NCBI RefSeq assembly: GCF_000012845.1
Contig: NC_009615.1
Span: 1,139,501 to 1,203,500, forward strand
Direction of reading: 5' to 3'
DNA: 64,000 bases
From: Parabacteroides distasonis ATCC 8503
GTDB taxonomy: Bacteria; Bacteroidota; Bacteroidia; Bacteroidales; Tannerellaceae
In this document: positions 9,490 to 19,151 of the stretch, in pieces
How positions within the stretch are numbered: the stretch's first letter is position 1
Layout: the number at the start of each line of letters is the position of its first letter
The notes under the pieces: model-generated
Database searches by the model: none
The model's input: only the letters and a program-made list of their open reading frames with translations
Told to the model about the DNA's origin: nothing
Made by a program: the position numbers and the translations under genes

Positions 9490-11229
9490 ATGGCGAAGAA
9501 AGTTGCGGACCAGTTAGTGGATACGCTGGAAAAAGCAGGCGTACGACGTATATACGCCGTGACAGGCGATAGCCTGAATGAGGTGAACGAGGCTGTTCGG
9601 AAAAACGGCAGATTGCGGTGGATTCATGTCCGTCATGAGGAAACGGGGGCTTATGCCGCTGCGGCGGAGGCCCAGTTGACAGGCGAGTTGGCTTGTTGCG
9701 CAGGTAGTAGTGGCCCCGGGCATGTACATTTAATTAATGGGCTGTATGATGCCCAACGATCCGGAGCACGGGTCTTGGCGATCGCTTCCACGATCCCTTC
9801 CCGGGAGTTTGGTACGGAATATTTCCAAGAGACAAATACGATCAAATTATTCGATGATTGTAGCTATTATAACCAAGTAGCCACTACGCCGGAACAATTT
9901 CCCCGGATGCTTCAAGGCGCTATGCAAGCGGCGATCTCATCACGTGGGGTCGGGGTGATCGGACTTCCCGGTGACTTGGCGGCAGAGAATGCTACAGCGG
10001 GTTTGTCCTCTACCTTTTCTTTTCCTACGCGACAACGGGTTTGTCCCGCCGAACAGGAAATCCGGGAATTAGCGGATTTGTTGAATAACGCAAAGAAAGT
10101 GACACTTTATTGTGGAATAGGTGCGAAAGATGCCCATCCGGAATTGGTGCAGTTGGCTAAATTACTGAATGCTCCGGTAGCCTATTCTTTCAAGGGTAAG
10201 ATGGAGATCCAATACGATAATCCGAACGAGGTGGGGATGACCGGTCTATTGGGCATGCCTTCCGGCTATTATAGTATGCATGAGGCAGAGGTGTTGGTGT
10301 TGTTGGGAACCGATTTTCCATACGAGGCATTCATGCCAGAGAGCAACACGATCGTACAGGTGGATATCAATCCGAATCGTCTGGGGCGTCGTGCCAAGAT
10401 ACAAATGGGGCTTTGTGGCGATGTGAAGGATACTTTGGATGAGTTGATTCCGTTGATTCACCAGAAAGAAGATAATAGTTTCTTGCGGGAACAGTTGGCT
10501 AAATATGAGAAAGTTCGGGAAAATCTCCGTTCTGCCGCCACTGTCCGGGGGAAAGAAGAGAAGATACAGCCAGAGTACGTGATCTCGGTCGTAGACGAGC
10601 TTAGCTCGGACGACGCCATATTTACCGTGGATACGGGTATGACTTGTGTATGGGGTGCCCGCTATTTGCAAGCTACGGGTATGCGGAAGATGTTGGGATC
10701 ATTCAATCATGGCTCGATGGCGAACGCCATGCCGCAAGCGATAGGGGCGGCATTGGCTTATCCCGGCAGGCAAGTCGTGGCGTTGTGTGGTGATGGAGGT
10801 ATCTCAATGTTGTTGGGCGACCTTGCTACGATCGTGCAATACCATTTGCCGATTAAATTAATCGTATTTAATAACCGTTCCCTAGGAATGGTAAAACTTG
10901 AGATGGAGGTGGCCGGACTGCCGGATTGGCAGACCACGATGCTGAACCCGGATTTCGCCCGGGTCGCCCTTTCAATGGGAATGGCGGGCTACAACGTGAT
11001 CAACCCCGACGATGTATTCCCCACTTTGCAGAAAGTGTTTAACGCTGACGGACCGGCCTTGGTTAACATCATGACCGATCCGAACGCATTAGCGATGCCT
11101 CCCAAGATTGAGTTCTCCCAAATGCTTGGTTTTGCCCAGACCATGTATAAGTTAATGATGGAGGGGCGAAGCAAGGAGGTCTTGGATACCATCGATACGA
11201 ATCTAAAACATTGGAAAGAGGTGTTTTAA
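9490..11229 (+). CDS. poxB: Pyruvate oxidase / ubiquinone-type pyruvate dehydrogenase
   Basis: 579 residues, close to E. coli PoxB (572). Thiamine-diphosphate enzyme with the three usual domains: the PYR domain with the cofactor-activating Glu in VRHEETGAYAA (Glu50/51), a central FAD-binding domain, and the PP domain with the ThDP/Mg motif from CGDGGISMLLGDLA to VFNNRSLGMV. The PoxB-specific YFQETN is present. It decarboxylates pyruvate to acetate and CO2 while passing electrons via FAD to membrane quinone. A single gene with its own upstream region; it converges, 4 bp apart, on the Gfo/Idh/MocA gene. Confidence 0.9.
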   Translation: MAKKVADQLVDTLEKAGVRRIYAVTGDSLNEVNEAVRKNGRLRWIHVRHEETGAYAAAAEAQLTGELACCAGSSGPGHVHLINGLYDAQRSGARVLAIASTIPSREFGTEYFQETNTIKLFDDCSYYNQVATTPEQFPRMLQGAMQAAISSRGVGVIGLPGDLAAENATAGLSSTFSFPTRQRVCPAEQEIRELADLLNNAKKVTLYCGIGAKDAHPELVQLAKLLNAPVAYSFKGKMEIQYDNPNEVGMTGLLGMPSGYYSMHEAEVLVLLGTDFPYEAFMPESNTIVQVDINPNRLGRRAKIQMGLCGDVKDTLDELIPLIHQKEDNSFLREQLAKYEKVRENLRSAATVRGKEEKIQPEYVISVVDELSSDDAIFTVDTGMTCVWGARYLQATGMRKMLGSFNHGSMANAMPQAIGAALAYPGRQVVALCGDGGISMLLGDLATIVQYHLPIKLIVFNNRSLGMVKLEMEVAGLPDWQTTMLNPDFARVALSMGMAGYNVINPDDVFPTLQKVFNADGPALVNIMTDPNALAMPPKIEFSQMLGFAQTMYKLMMEGRSKEVLDTIDTNLKHWKEVF

Positions 11230-11233
11230 ACTC

Positions 11234-12337
11234 TCAAAAGAGCTGGATAACCGCTTTAGATTTCGCGCTTTGAATGGCAGCGTCCAATATCCGCACTACC
11301 ATTAGGTTATTCTCCAACGAGGAAAGGTCCGTGGGAGGTACGTCAATCTCTTTACGGACAGCGGCTTTCAAGAAATAAAAGGAATCATTATAAGGAGCGT
11401 TCAAGGAAGGTGCTATTTCTTGGCGCTCCTTTCCGTTGGTATAAATTCGCATTTCCTTAGGCGTATCTTGGTAAATATATCCTTTGTCGCCATAGATATG
11501 CATATCTTTTCTACCCATCGGCCAACACCATGATCCCATGATCTGGACGGTTGCGGAAGGATATTCCACGATAATAGTTGCGTCATCGTCTACCTTGGGA
11601 TAAAGATTCGGTTTATTCTGCCGTAGTACGGCGTATACGCTAAGAGGCTTTTCATCTTTCATGAGACGGGTGGCTAAGTTGGCTCCGTAACATCCAAAAT
11701 CGATAACTGCCCCGCCGCCATTCAGCACGGGGTCGGTTAACCAGTCCGTGAACTCTTTTCCGCAGTTGATCTCGAAGGGACCTTGATGCCCGTCGTATAC
11801 GTTGATACGATCGATCTTCCCGATAGCACCGCTGTCGATAAGGCGGAATGCCTCATGGTTGGTATTATACCACGTAGTCTCGTAGTTGGTAAGCAACAAG
11901 ATATTTTTCTCACGGGCGAGCGATGCCATTCGGGTAGCATGTTCATTATTGACGGCCAATGGCTTTTCTACCATAACATGTATGCCTCTCGGTGCGCAAG
12001 CCTCTACCACACGAAGATGGTCGTGGATCGGCTCGTATACGATGACTGCCTCCGGATGGGTCTTATCCAGCATCTCGCCAAGGTCCGCATAGAATAGGTT
12101 AGGATCCAGCTTATCCCGCAGACCGTTATGTTCCCGTAAGTAATCATCTTTCTCGGCGACTCCTACAATCTTGAAATCGCCTCTATCCAAACGGCTTATC
12201 ACCTCCCATAGATGTCCGTGGGATACTCCTGCCACGGCCAGTCGCAAAGGCTCTCCATCTTGCCCTTTCGCCGTGAGAGTTAAGAACGTAAATGCACATA
12301 ACATAAGTAAGTAACGTGTGATCTTGTGTATATTCAT
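11234..12337 (-). CDS. Exported Gfo/Idh/MocA-family oxidoreductase
   Basis: 367 residues. A signal peptide (residues about 8-25, cleavage near AKGQ) precedes a Rossmann domain beginning LRLAVAGVSHGHLWEV and the family motif VMVEKPLAV, whose EKP lysine is catalytic in relatives. The C-terminal half is the alpha/beta domain of the GFO_IDH_MocA family. Members act on sugars or sugar derivatives with NAD(P); exported Bacteroidetes versions often take part in glycan processing. No glycan-use genes are adjacent, so the substrate is unknown. Confidence 0.85.
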   Translation of the reverse strand: MNIHKITRYLLMLCAFTFLTLTAKGQDGEPLRLAVAGVSHGHLWEVISRLDRGDFKIVGVAEKDDYLREHNGLRDKLDPNLFYADLGEMLDKTHPEAVIVYEPIHDHLRVVEACAPRGIHVMVEKPLAVNNEHATRMASLAREKNILLLTNYETTWYNTNHEAFRLIDSGAIGKIDRINVYDGHQGPFEINCGKEFTDWLTDPVLNGGGAVIDFGCYGANLATRLMKDEKPLSVYAVLRQNKPNLYPKVDDDATIIVEYPSATVQIMGSWCWPMGRKDMHIYGDKGYIYQDTPKEMRIYTNGKERQEIAPSLNAPYNDSFYFLKAAVRKEIDVPPTDLSSLENNLMVVRILDAAIQSAKSKAVIQLF

Positions 12338-12382
12338 GATATTATCTATATATAGTTTTTACAAAGATATACGATTATTTCT

Positions 12383-12390
12383 TACCTTTG
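12383..12390 (+). promoter_or_regulatory. -7 box for proS
   Basis: TACCTTTG fits TAnnTTTG and lies 56 bp upstream of the proS ATG; no clear -33 element. Confidence 0.55.
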
Positions 12391-12445
12391 CAACCCATTA
12401 CTTATTCAGATTAAGGAAAACAGTATAATTTAGAAATATAAAGAA

Positions 12446-13927
12446 ATGGCAAAAGAGCTGAAAGAACTTACACCGAGAAGTGTAAACTATTCGCAGTGGT
12501 ACCAAGATTTGGTAATTAAGGCAGATTTGGCGGAGAATTCCGCCGTGCGTGGTTGTATGGTGATCAAGCCTTACGGATATGCTATCTGGGAGAAGATGCA
12601 ACGTATCCTAGACGATATGTTCAAGGAAACCGGTCATGTGAACGCTTATTTCCCCTTGCTGATCCCGAAGTCTTTCTTAAGCAAAGAAGCTGAGCACGTG
12701 GAAGGATTCGCCAAGGAGTGCGCCGTGGTTACTCACTATCGTTTGAAGACAAATCATGACGGTACGGGGGTTGTCGTAGATCCGGCAGCTAAACTGGAAG
12801 AGGAATTGATCATTCGCCCGACTTCGGAGACCATTATATGGAATACATACCGTAACTGGATTCAGTCTTACCGTGACCTGCCTATCTTGTGCAACCAATG
12901 GGCGAACGTGATGCGCTGGGAAATGCGTACTCGCTTGTTCCTTCGTACGGCTGAGTTCTTGTGGCAGGAAGGCCATACCGCTCACGCTACTCGTGAAGAA
13001 GCGGAGATAGAAGCTAAGAAGATGCAAGACGTTTATGCGAACTTCGCAGAGAATTATATGGCAATGCCGGTAATAAAGGGCGTGAAGTCTGAGAGCGAGC
13101 GTTTCGCCGGTGCTTTGGATACCTATACGATCGAGGCGATGATGCAGGATGGAAAAGCTTTGCAGGCGGGAACTTCCCATTTCTTGGGGCAGAACTTCGG
13201 TAAGGCTTTCGACGTTACTTTCATCGACAAGAACGGTAAGAGCGACTATGCTTGGGCTACTTCTTGGGGTGTTTCCACACGTTTGATCGGAGCGTTGATT
13301 ATGTCTCACTCTGATGATAACGGTTTGGTATTGCCTCCACATTTGGCTCCGATACAGGTTGTGATCGTACCGATCTACCGTAGCGCTGAGCAATTGACGC
13401 AGATCAGCGAGAAGGTCGCTGGTATCGTGGCTAAATTGAAAGCGTTAGGCATTTCCGTGAAATATGATGACGCTGATAACAAGAAGCCGGGCTGGAAGTT
13501 CGCTGAGTACGAGTTAAAAGGTGTTCCCGTGCGTTTGGCTATGGGTGGTCGTGATTTGGAGAATAATACGATCGAAGTAATGCGCCGTGATACTTTGGAG
13601 AAGGAGACGATCACTTGTGATGGCATTGAGGAATACGTGAAGAATCTGTTGGAGGAAATCCAAGCGAATATCTTCAAGAAAGCGTACGATCACCGTGAGG
13701 CTAACATCATAAACGTAGATACGTATGAGGAATTTAAGGAGAAGATCGAGGATGGCGTCTTCATCATGGCTCACTGGGATGGAACCCCAGAGACAGAGGA
13801 ATTGATCAAGAACGAGACAAAAGCTACGATCCGCTGTATTCCTTTAGCTGGAGATAAGACTCCGGGTAAGTGTATGGTGACAGGTAAACCGTCGGCTTGT
13901 CGGGTACTGTTCGCCAGAGCTTATTGA
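12446..13927 (+). CDS. proS: Prolyl-tRNA synthetase, archaeal/eukaryotic-type
   Basis: 493 residues, class II aminoacyl-tRNA synthetase. The short form without the bacterial editing insertion (ProS type 3), usual in Bacteroidetes. Landmarks: [15 protein letters not shown] near the N-terminus, motif 1 region around [14 protein letters not shown], motif 2 [20 protein letters not shown], motif 3 [12 protein letters not shown], then the anticodon-binding domain from about residue 290 and a C-terminal domain ending CRVLFARAY. It charges tRNA-Pro in the cytoplasm. Essential and intact. Confidence 0.95.
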   Translation: MAKELKELTPRSVNYSQWYQDLVIKADLAENSAVRGCMVIKPYGYAIWEKMQRILDDMFKETGHVNAYFPLLIPKSFLSKEAEHVEGFAKECAVVTHYRLKTNHDGTGVVVDPAAKLEEELIIRPTSETIIWNTYRNWIQSYRDLPILCNQWANVMRWEMRTRLFLRTAEFLWQEGHTAHATREEAEIEAKKMQDVYANFAENYMAMPVIKGVKSESERFAGALDTYTIEAMMQDGKALQAGTSHFLGQNFGKAFDVTFIDKNGKSDYAWATSWGVSTRLIGALIMSHSDDNGLVLPPHLAPIQVVIVPIYRSAEQLTQISEKVAGIVAKLKALGISVKYDDADNKKPGWKFAEYELKGVPVRLAMGGRDLENNTIEVMRRDTLEKETITCDGIEEYVKNLLEEIQANIFKKAYDHREANIINVDTYEEFKEKIEDGVFIMAHWDGTPETEELIKNETKATIRCIPLAGDKTPGKCMVTGKPSACRVLFARAY

Positions 13928-13956
13928 TTGTTATGCTAAAAGATGAAATAAAATGG

Positions 13957-13982
13957 GGGATGCTTTAACCGAAGGGCATCCC
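13957..13982 (+). terminator. Hairpin after proS
   Basis: GGGATGC at 13957-13963 pairs with GCATCCC at 13976-13982 (7 bp, 12-nt loop). No U tract follows, so termination is uncertain. Confidence 0.35.
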
Positions 13983-13993
13983 TCTCTAAGAAA

Positions 13994-15121
13994 ATGAGCT
14001 ACCACGAATTTATACTTGTCGTTAACTTTAGTAGCATCATTATCTTGGTGTTATTGGCGATGTTGTTATTGATTGCCACTCGGTTTCGTGGCGAGAGTGG
14101 TTATGCCGCAGCGATTATCGTTCTTCCTAACATCCCTGTTTATATTTACAACATGAGCCGCATGCTTGGTTGGCATGATATAACGTTGTTCTTTTTCCCT
14201 ATCAGTTATTCGGTCAATACGCTGTTGATGCCGTTGCTGTGGTTATTTACCCGCCGCAACTTTGATCTTGATCCTCGTTTCAAGCCTGTCCAATTGTTGC
14301 ATTTTTTACCGGCGATTGTCTGTGTCGTTATCGTGTTATCCATTCCTATGCGGAAGCGTATGGAGAGTATACTTCATGAGGTCACCGGTGATGATACTTG
14401 GATCGGTGATTTTAACGCTGCCGTGATTACCTCGCAGATGATCGGTTATTTTGTCGCTATCTTTATTTATCTTTACCGGAAGAAGCAGTATATAAAGGAT
14501 AATTGGTCTGATGCCGAATACATGCAAAAGGAATGGATTCCGAAACTTATGATCCTGTTCGCTGCCTTGTTTGTCACCGTGATGACCTGTTATGCGATTT
14601 GGCCTCGGACTGATGCTTGGTTGATACAGATATTGAATGTGATGGCGATGAGCTTCCTCGTCTATAATTTTATTGCTCATCCAACTGTTCCTTATATCCA
14701 AGGAACGTCACGGATGCTCGTTAAGGATGAGACGGTAGGGTTTCAGTCTATACCAGACGAGGAACAAATGAGAGATATATGTTCCCAAGTGAAAGAGTAT
14801 CTGGAGACAACAAATGCTTTCCTGCGAAAGGACCTTTCCTTATCCATATTATCGAGAGAGACCGGTATTTACCAAAAATTACTTTCTCGGTCGATCAACG
14901 AATACTTAAAACAGAACTTCTTCGAGCTTATCAACGAGATGCGAGTGGGGGAAGCCAAGCGAAGGTTGCTCCTGCCGGAGAATGCTGGTCATACGGTAGA
15001 TAGCCTTTATGAGGAATGTGGTTTTCGGACTCGTTCCACGTTCTTCTTGGCATTTAAAAAGGTAGAGGGTTTGTCTCCCGCCCAGTGGCTTAATTCGGTA
15101 AAAAAACATACGGATCAATAA
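13994..15121 (+). CDS. Membrane-bound AraC-family transcriptional regulator
   Basis: 375 residues. The N-terminal 225 residues hold six or seven hydrophobic segments; the C-terminal 100 residues are an AraC-type double helix-turn-helix (DLSLSILSRETGIYQKLLS, then DSLYEECGFRTRSTFFLAFKK and LSPAQWL). Such membrane-anchored regulators are thought to sense an extracellular or membrane signal directly. The gene stands alone after proS and no obvious target operon follows except the leader of the broken hybrid regulator. Signal unknown. Confidence 0.85.
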   Translation: MSYHEFILVVNFSSIIILVLLAMLLLIATRFRGESGYAAAIIVLPNIPVYIYNMSRMLGWHDITLFFFPISYSVNTLLMPLLWLFTRRNFDLDPRFKPVQLLHFLPAIVCVVIVLSIPMRKRMESILHEVTGDDTWIGDFNAAVITSQMIGYFVAIFIYLYRKKQYIKDNWSDAEYMQKEWIPKLMILFAALFVTVMTCYAIWPRTDAWLIQILNVMAMSFLVYNFIAHPTVPYIQGTSRMLVKDETVGFQSIPDEEQMRDICSQVKEYLETTNAFLRKDLSLSILSRETGIYQKLLSRSINEYLKQNFFELINEMRVGEAKRRLLLPENAGHTVDSLYEECGFRTRSTFFLAFKKVEGLSPAQWLNSVKKHTDQ

Positions 15122-15642
15122 ACGCAACAGCTAAAAAGAGTACATAAACTCTTTCCGGGTCTGATTTTATTACTATATTTGTGTCGCTATCGTCAGATAG
15201 CGGACATATTTAGACACAAGGAAAGTGTTTAGCTTCGTTCTCAGAGATAAAATCTGGTAAATTTTTCACGGGAGAATAAGCTGTACTCTTCACGTCATTG
15301 TTATATGCTATACGTATATGGACAAAGGGCGTGGGCTGTTGCTTATTTACCGTACGGGTTTACCAGAGCCTATCTCTTAAATAAGTTAATAGTCCCACGC
15401 TTTCCTCATATTAATACTATCCGGATCGGGACTTACCGGATGTACATCTTCGAGGCATTATGAAAAAATATCTACCACGTTTCTCTTTCTTTTTAATGAT
15501 TTTACTCCATTTCATCATGAAATCAGTCTGAATATACAGCTTTCGGACTTCTCTAAACATCTTGTTTTAGGTGATTCGGGAAATAAACACTCTCTTTGCG
15601 GTATCGATTGAATCTCTTTGTTTACTTCTGAAAGTATTTGTG
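15122..15642 (+). other. Long leader region with promoter and hairpins before the hybrid regulator
   Basis: 520 bp without a normal-sized gene. A -7 box TATATTTG lies at 15174-15181. Just after it CGCTATC (15185-15191) and GATAGCG (15196-15202) form an inverted repeat at the expected transcription start. A long imperfect hairpin follows: GCGTGGG at 15329-15335 with CCCACGC at 15394-15400, and CTTATTTA at 15342-15349 with TAAATAAG at 15378-15385. A 23-codon reading frame follows at 15460. Together this looks like a structured 5' leader of about 450 nt. Confidence 0.45.
15460..15531 (+). CDS. Possible 23-residue leader peptide
   Basis: ATG to TGA, encoding MKKYLPRFSF followed by a hydrophobic stretch FLMILLHFIM and KSV. 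It lies between the structured leader and the hybrid regulator start. It looks like a tiny membrane peptide or a decapitated signal sequence; whether it is translated is unknown. Confidence 0.3.
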   Translation: MKKYLPRFSFFLMILLHFIMKSV

Positions 15643-18337
15643 ATGATTGGTCTTGTTAAATACGTAGGAAATCACTCTTTGTATATAAAGCATTTTTGTT
15701 TTATATGCATTTTATTGATGTGGATACTCTCGCTGATACCTTCTTGTCATCGAGAGGGAGAGGTTGGTCTTTCCCAAAATGATCAGGTGGGTATAGATAG
15801 TGTGGTCTCGGCCTGTCCGGACATCGATTCTCTACAATCATGCCTAAGGTATTTCGAGAGAACCGCAAATGAGCTGGGAGTGATACTCGCCTATAAGGAA
15901 TTAGGGGTACGTTACCGGGAAGCGGCCCGTTTTAATGAGGCGATAGGATGCCACCGGGAAGGCTTGCGATTGGCTATGCAACGGAAAGATACCTCGGAGG
16001 TCATACAGGCCTTGAATAATATCGGTACGAACTTCCGGCGGTTAGGTATCATGGACGAGGCCTCCAATTATCATTATAGGGCATTGTCGTTGTGCGAGAG
16101 ACTGGGCGATAAGGAAAGCTATAAGGCAAGAAAAAACCGGACCATTTCCTTGAGTGGTATCGGAAACGTGTATCTAACATTGGAAAATTGCGAGATGGCC
16201 GACAGTATTTTCCGAATAGCGCTGGAAGAGGAACGTACCTTGGACAGTGATCTCGGCTTGGCCATGAACTACGCGAACCTTGGCTCTATCTTCGAGATGC
16301 GTGGCATGATGGATTCCGCTTTTGTTTATTACAATTATTCTATGGAGCATAATCGTGCGGCCGGGTCTGTTGTCGGCATCTCGCTTTGCCATAACCATAT
16401 AGGACGCTTGTTCGAGAAAAAGGGACAATGGGATCAGGCGATACGCGAATATCGTAACGCATACGACCTTATGGTAGCGGACAACGATCTGTATCATTGG
16501 CTGGAATCGTGCCTGGCCTTGGCACGGGTGAATATCTACAAGGGAGATCTGCGAATGGCGGAGGCTTTTTTGGAGCATGCGGAGGGTGCCGCTAAGGTGA
16601 CGCGGGCGTGGAAGCATTTGTCGAGCGTGTATCATCTGGATTACTTGCGTTATGAGAAGCTGGGTGATTATAAGAATGCCCTCAACGCTTATACATCAAG
16701 TCTCGCTTATGCTGATAGCATGCGAAATACTGAGAATATGAACCATATACAGAACCTCCGTGTGGACTACGAGAAAGAGAGGAGCAACCGGGAGCTTTCA
16801 TTGATACAGAAGAATTATGAGATGGGGCAGCGTACCAAGAATATTTTCCTGATCGCTTGCTTGATCGTACTCTTCCTTACGGTGGTAGCGATGGGCTTTT
16901 TATGGTATGCCTTGCGGATGAAGTCCCGCAATCAGCAGGTGATGCGGCGCATGGAGGAGGTGAGGGCCAATTTCTTCACGAATGTCACGCATGAGTTTCG
17001 TACGCCGCTGACGGTTATCTTGGGTGTGTCGGAAGAGTTGCGGAAAGGGGGAATAGGCGAGGAGGAACTCAAGACCGGGCTGAATATGATTGGACGGCAG
17101 GGAAAGAACCTGCTGGAATTGGTGAACCAATTATTGGAAGTGGCGAAAGTGAGATCTGAGATTGGCGATCCGGAATGGAGGACTGGAGATATCGTAGCTT
17201 ATACGAGCATGATCGTGGAAGATAACCGGGCGTATGCCCGCCAAGGGCAGGTAGACCTTTGTTTTACTCCTTCGGAGACGATTATCAGCATGGATTTCGT
17301 GCCCGAGTATTTCCGGAGGATCATGGATAACTTACTCCGCAACGCTATCAAGTTCACGCCGAGAGGTGGGAGGGTTGTCGTGACGATGGAGTGTGTGGGG
17401 AGTATGCTTGTCACGCATGTGGCGGATACGGGCTGCGGTATAGCCGAGGAGGACTTGCCGCATATCTTCAAGGCTTTTTACCTAGGTGAGACCGGAGGGG
17501 CAGGCACGATGGGCACGGGGGTCGGCCTTTCTTTGGTACGGCAGATGGTGAGGAGCATGGAGGGCCGGGGTTGGTTCTGAGTTTGTCGTGATGTTGCCAT
17601 TGAGACATGGCGACTCTTATTATATCGGCCGGCTGCTTAATGGTGCGTATCAAATAGTATACGCACGAAATGGAGCGGAGGGGTTGGAGATAGCGGCGGA
17701 GCAAATGCCGGACTTGATCCTCACCGACTTGATGATGCCCGAGATGGATGGCTATGAGTTATGTAGGCGGGTACGTGAATCCGAGGTGTTGAACCATATT
17801 CCGATCATTATCATTACTGCGAAATCAGGAGGAAAGGAACGTGTCTGTGGCTTAGAAGTCGGGGCGGACGCTTATCTGGAGAAGCCTTTCAATGCGGAAG
17901 AGCTGAATATCCGGATAACAAAGTTTCTGGAACAGCGTCGTTTGCTGCGTGAGAAGTATTCCAAGGCTATGCGTGAGGGGACGGAACTGAATGTAAAACT
18001 AAACCCTGCCGACCAAGACTTCTTGGCTCACCTGAATGATTATATATATGCGTTGATGTCCAACCATGGCTTGAACTCGGACATGGTAGCCGATAAGATG
18101 TGAATGAGCCGATCCCAATTGAATCGCAAGGTCCGTGCCATCACGGGCTACAACACTTCTGCCTATATCCTGCAGATGCGCATGGAGAGGAGCAAACGCC
18201 TCTTGGCCTCTACCGAGGAACTGATCGGCGACATCGCCCTTAAATGCGGCTTCGAGGATGCCAATTATTTCGCCCGCCTTTTCAAGCAGATCTTCAATGT
18301 AACGCCCTCACAATACAGGAAAAGCCTCATTCAATGA
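15643..18337 (+). pseudogene. Hybrid two-component regulator (HTCS-type: TPR-HK-REC-AraC), disrupted
   Basis: Start taken at the ATG at 15643, giving a hydrophobic N-terminus (ICILLMWILSLIPSC, lipobox-like). Order: TPR-like periplasmic repeats (about 55-410), membrane helix (IFLIACLIVLFLTVVAMGFL), HisKA with NVTHEFRTPLTVI, HATPase with NLLRNAIKFT and ADTGCGI. The frame then ends at TGA 17578-17580. The HATPase tail resumes in another frame (EFVVMLPLRHGD), then jumps into the receiver at SYYIGRLL, lacking beta-1 and the acidic pocket; the phospho-acceptor LTDLMMP and KPF remain. A further TGA at 18101-18103 splits VADKM from MSRSQLNRK of the AraC output domain, where relatives have a Cys codon. 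Three lesions make a functional protein very unlikely. Confidence 0.85.
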
Positions 18338-18534
18338 TTCCGTGTAGCGGGTACTTCCGTGTAGAAAGGGGCTATGAAATTGAGAAATCCATATTTAACC
18401 TCATCATTGGGAAATCCGAGGGTATAGATATTGAATTCCGGATTGAAATCCTTGATGGTCAGATAGCCACTTTGGTAAATCACCGGGATAGGTCGGGTGG
18501 CGTCGGCTGTACATGGAAATATATTATAAACCAA
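18331..18534 (-). pseudogene. Remnant of an AAA-ATPase-like / PD-(D/E)XK nuclease protein
   Basis: The minus-strand frame translates to RPIPVIYQSGYLTIKDF, IYTLGFPNDEVKYGFL and NFIAPFYT, the characteristic middle of the large Bacteroidales AAA-ATPase_like + PDDEXK_9 proteins (about 520 residues when intact). Only about 50 recognisable residues survive; both the ATPase half and the nuclease core are missing. It sits tail-to-tail against the broken hybrid regulator. Confidence 0.7.
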
Positions 18535-18610
18535 TCCGGGTACAATCCATCCTCAAGAATAACTCTTGTTTATAGAGCGTCTGTTACGATGGGCAACGTG
18601 ACGTGCTTAC

Positions 18611-18643
18611 AATGGGCATTATAAGGAGCTAATAATGCCCATT
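18611..18643 (+). terminator. Perfect 12-bp hairpin
   Basis: AATGGGCATTAT (18611-18622) and ATAATGCCCATT (18632-18643) form a perfect stem with a 9-nt loop, followed by GTTATTCTT. Probably the transcription end of the upstream unit or of the remnant region. Confidence 0.5.
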
Positions 18644-18820
18644 GTTATTCTTCCATAGATTCTATCGGAGGCGATTCGGCCAGCTAGCATTTCTAATCGA
18701 CTGCTCTTTAATTAGTTAATTATTTTCAATGCGCAGATTCTCTTGGTTTGTCCTAGTGAAATGCGTCGATTATCCTATAAGAATGCGTCATTTCTCCTCA
18801 CGGGCGATCGCTCTCGGGGC

Positions 18821-18828
18821 TAATTTTG
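18821..18828 (+). promoter_or_regulatory. -7 box at the head of the envelope locus
   Basis: TAATTTTG fits TAnnTTTG. It lies within the 5' part of a longer open frame, which argues that translation starts at the downstream ATG 18870 rather than at 18729. Confidence 0.55.
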
Positions 18829-18869
18829 CGAATAAAGAAATCGGACGTTTCACCAAATCTGGTTCGAGT

Positions 18870-19115
18870 ATGGAAGAAGAAAAACACAAGAAGCCTTTGC
18901 TTTCTTATGAGGAGGTGATCGAGGTCATCGATGAGCGCATCTCGCGTGACGAGCCTGCCACTGCCGACGAGCGGATCAAACGTGTCGAGGAAGTGGCCGA
19001 GCAAATGGAAGAAGAACGTAAAAAAGGGATATCGTGCCGTAAGAAGGTTTCTCGCTTTTTTCGGAGATCCTTGATAAATCTGGACCGATCCATCAGAAGG
19101 TGTTTCGGTAAATAA
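18870..19115 (+). CDS. Small charged hypothetical protein
   Basis: 81 residues from the ATG at 18870 (MEEEKHKKPLLSYEEVI); the frame is open further upstream to an ATG at 18729, but a promoter -7 box inside that extension favours the shorter form. Highly charged, with a predicted helix (EEVIEVIDERISRDEPA...) and a basic tail rich in Arg/Lys (RRSLINLDRSIRRCFGK). No family recognised. It heads a run of about 15 co-oriented genes. Confidence 0.5.
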   Translation: MEEEKHKKPLLSYEEVIEVIDERISRDEPATADERIKRVEEVAEQMEEERKKGISCRKKVSRFFRRSLINLDRSIRRCFGK

Positions 19116-19151
19116 ATAGGAATGAATTATTAATCTAATGAATTAAAGGAA

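Noticed and set aside
18729..18869. N-terminal extension of the small charged protein
   Set aside because: A -7 box lies within it and the extension has no recognisable features; the ATG at 18870 is preferred.
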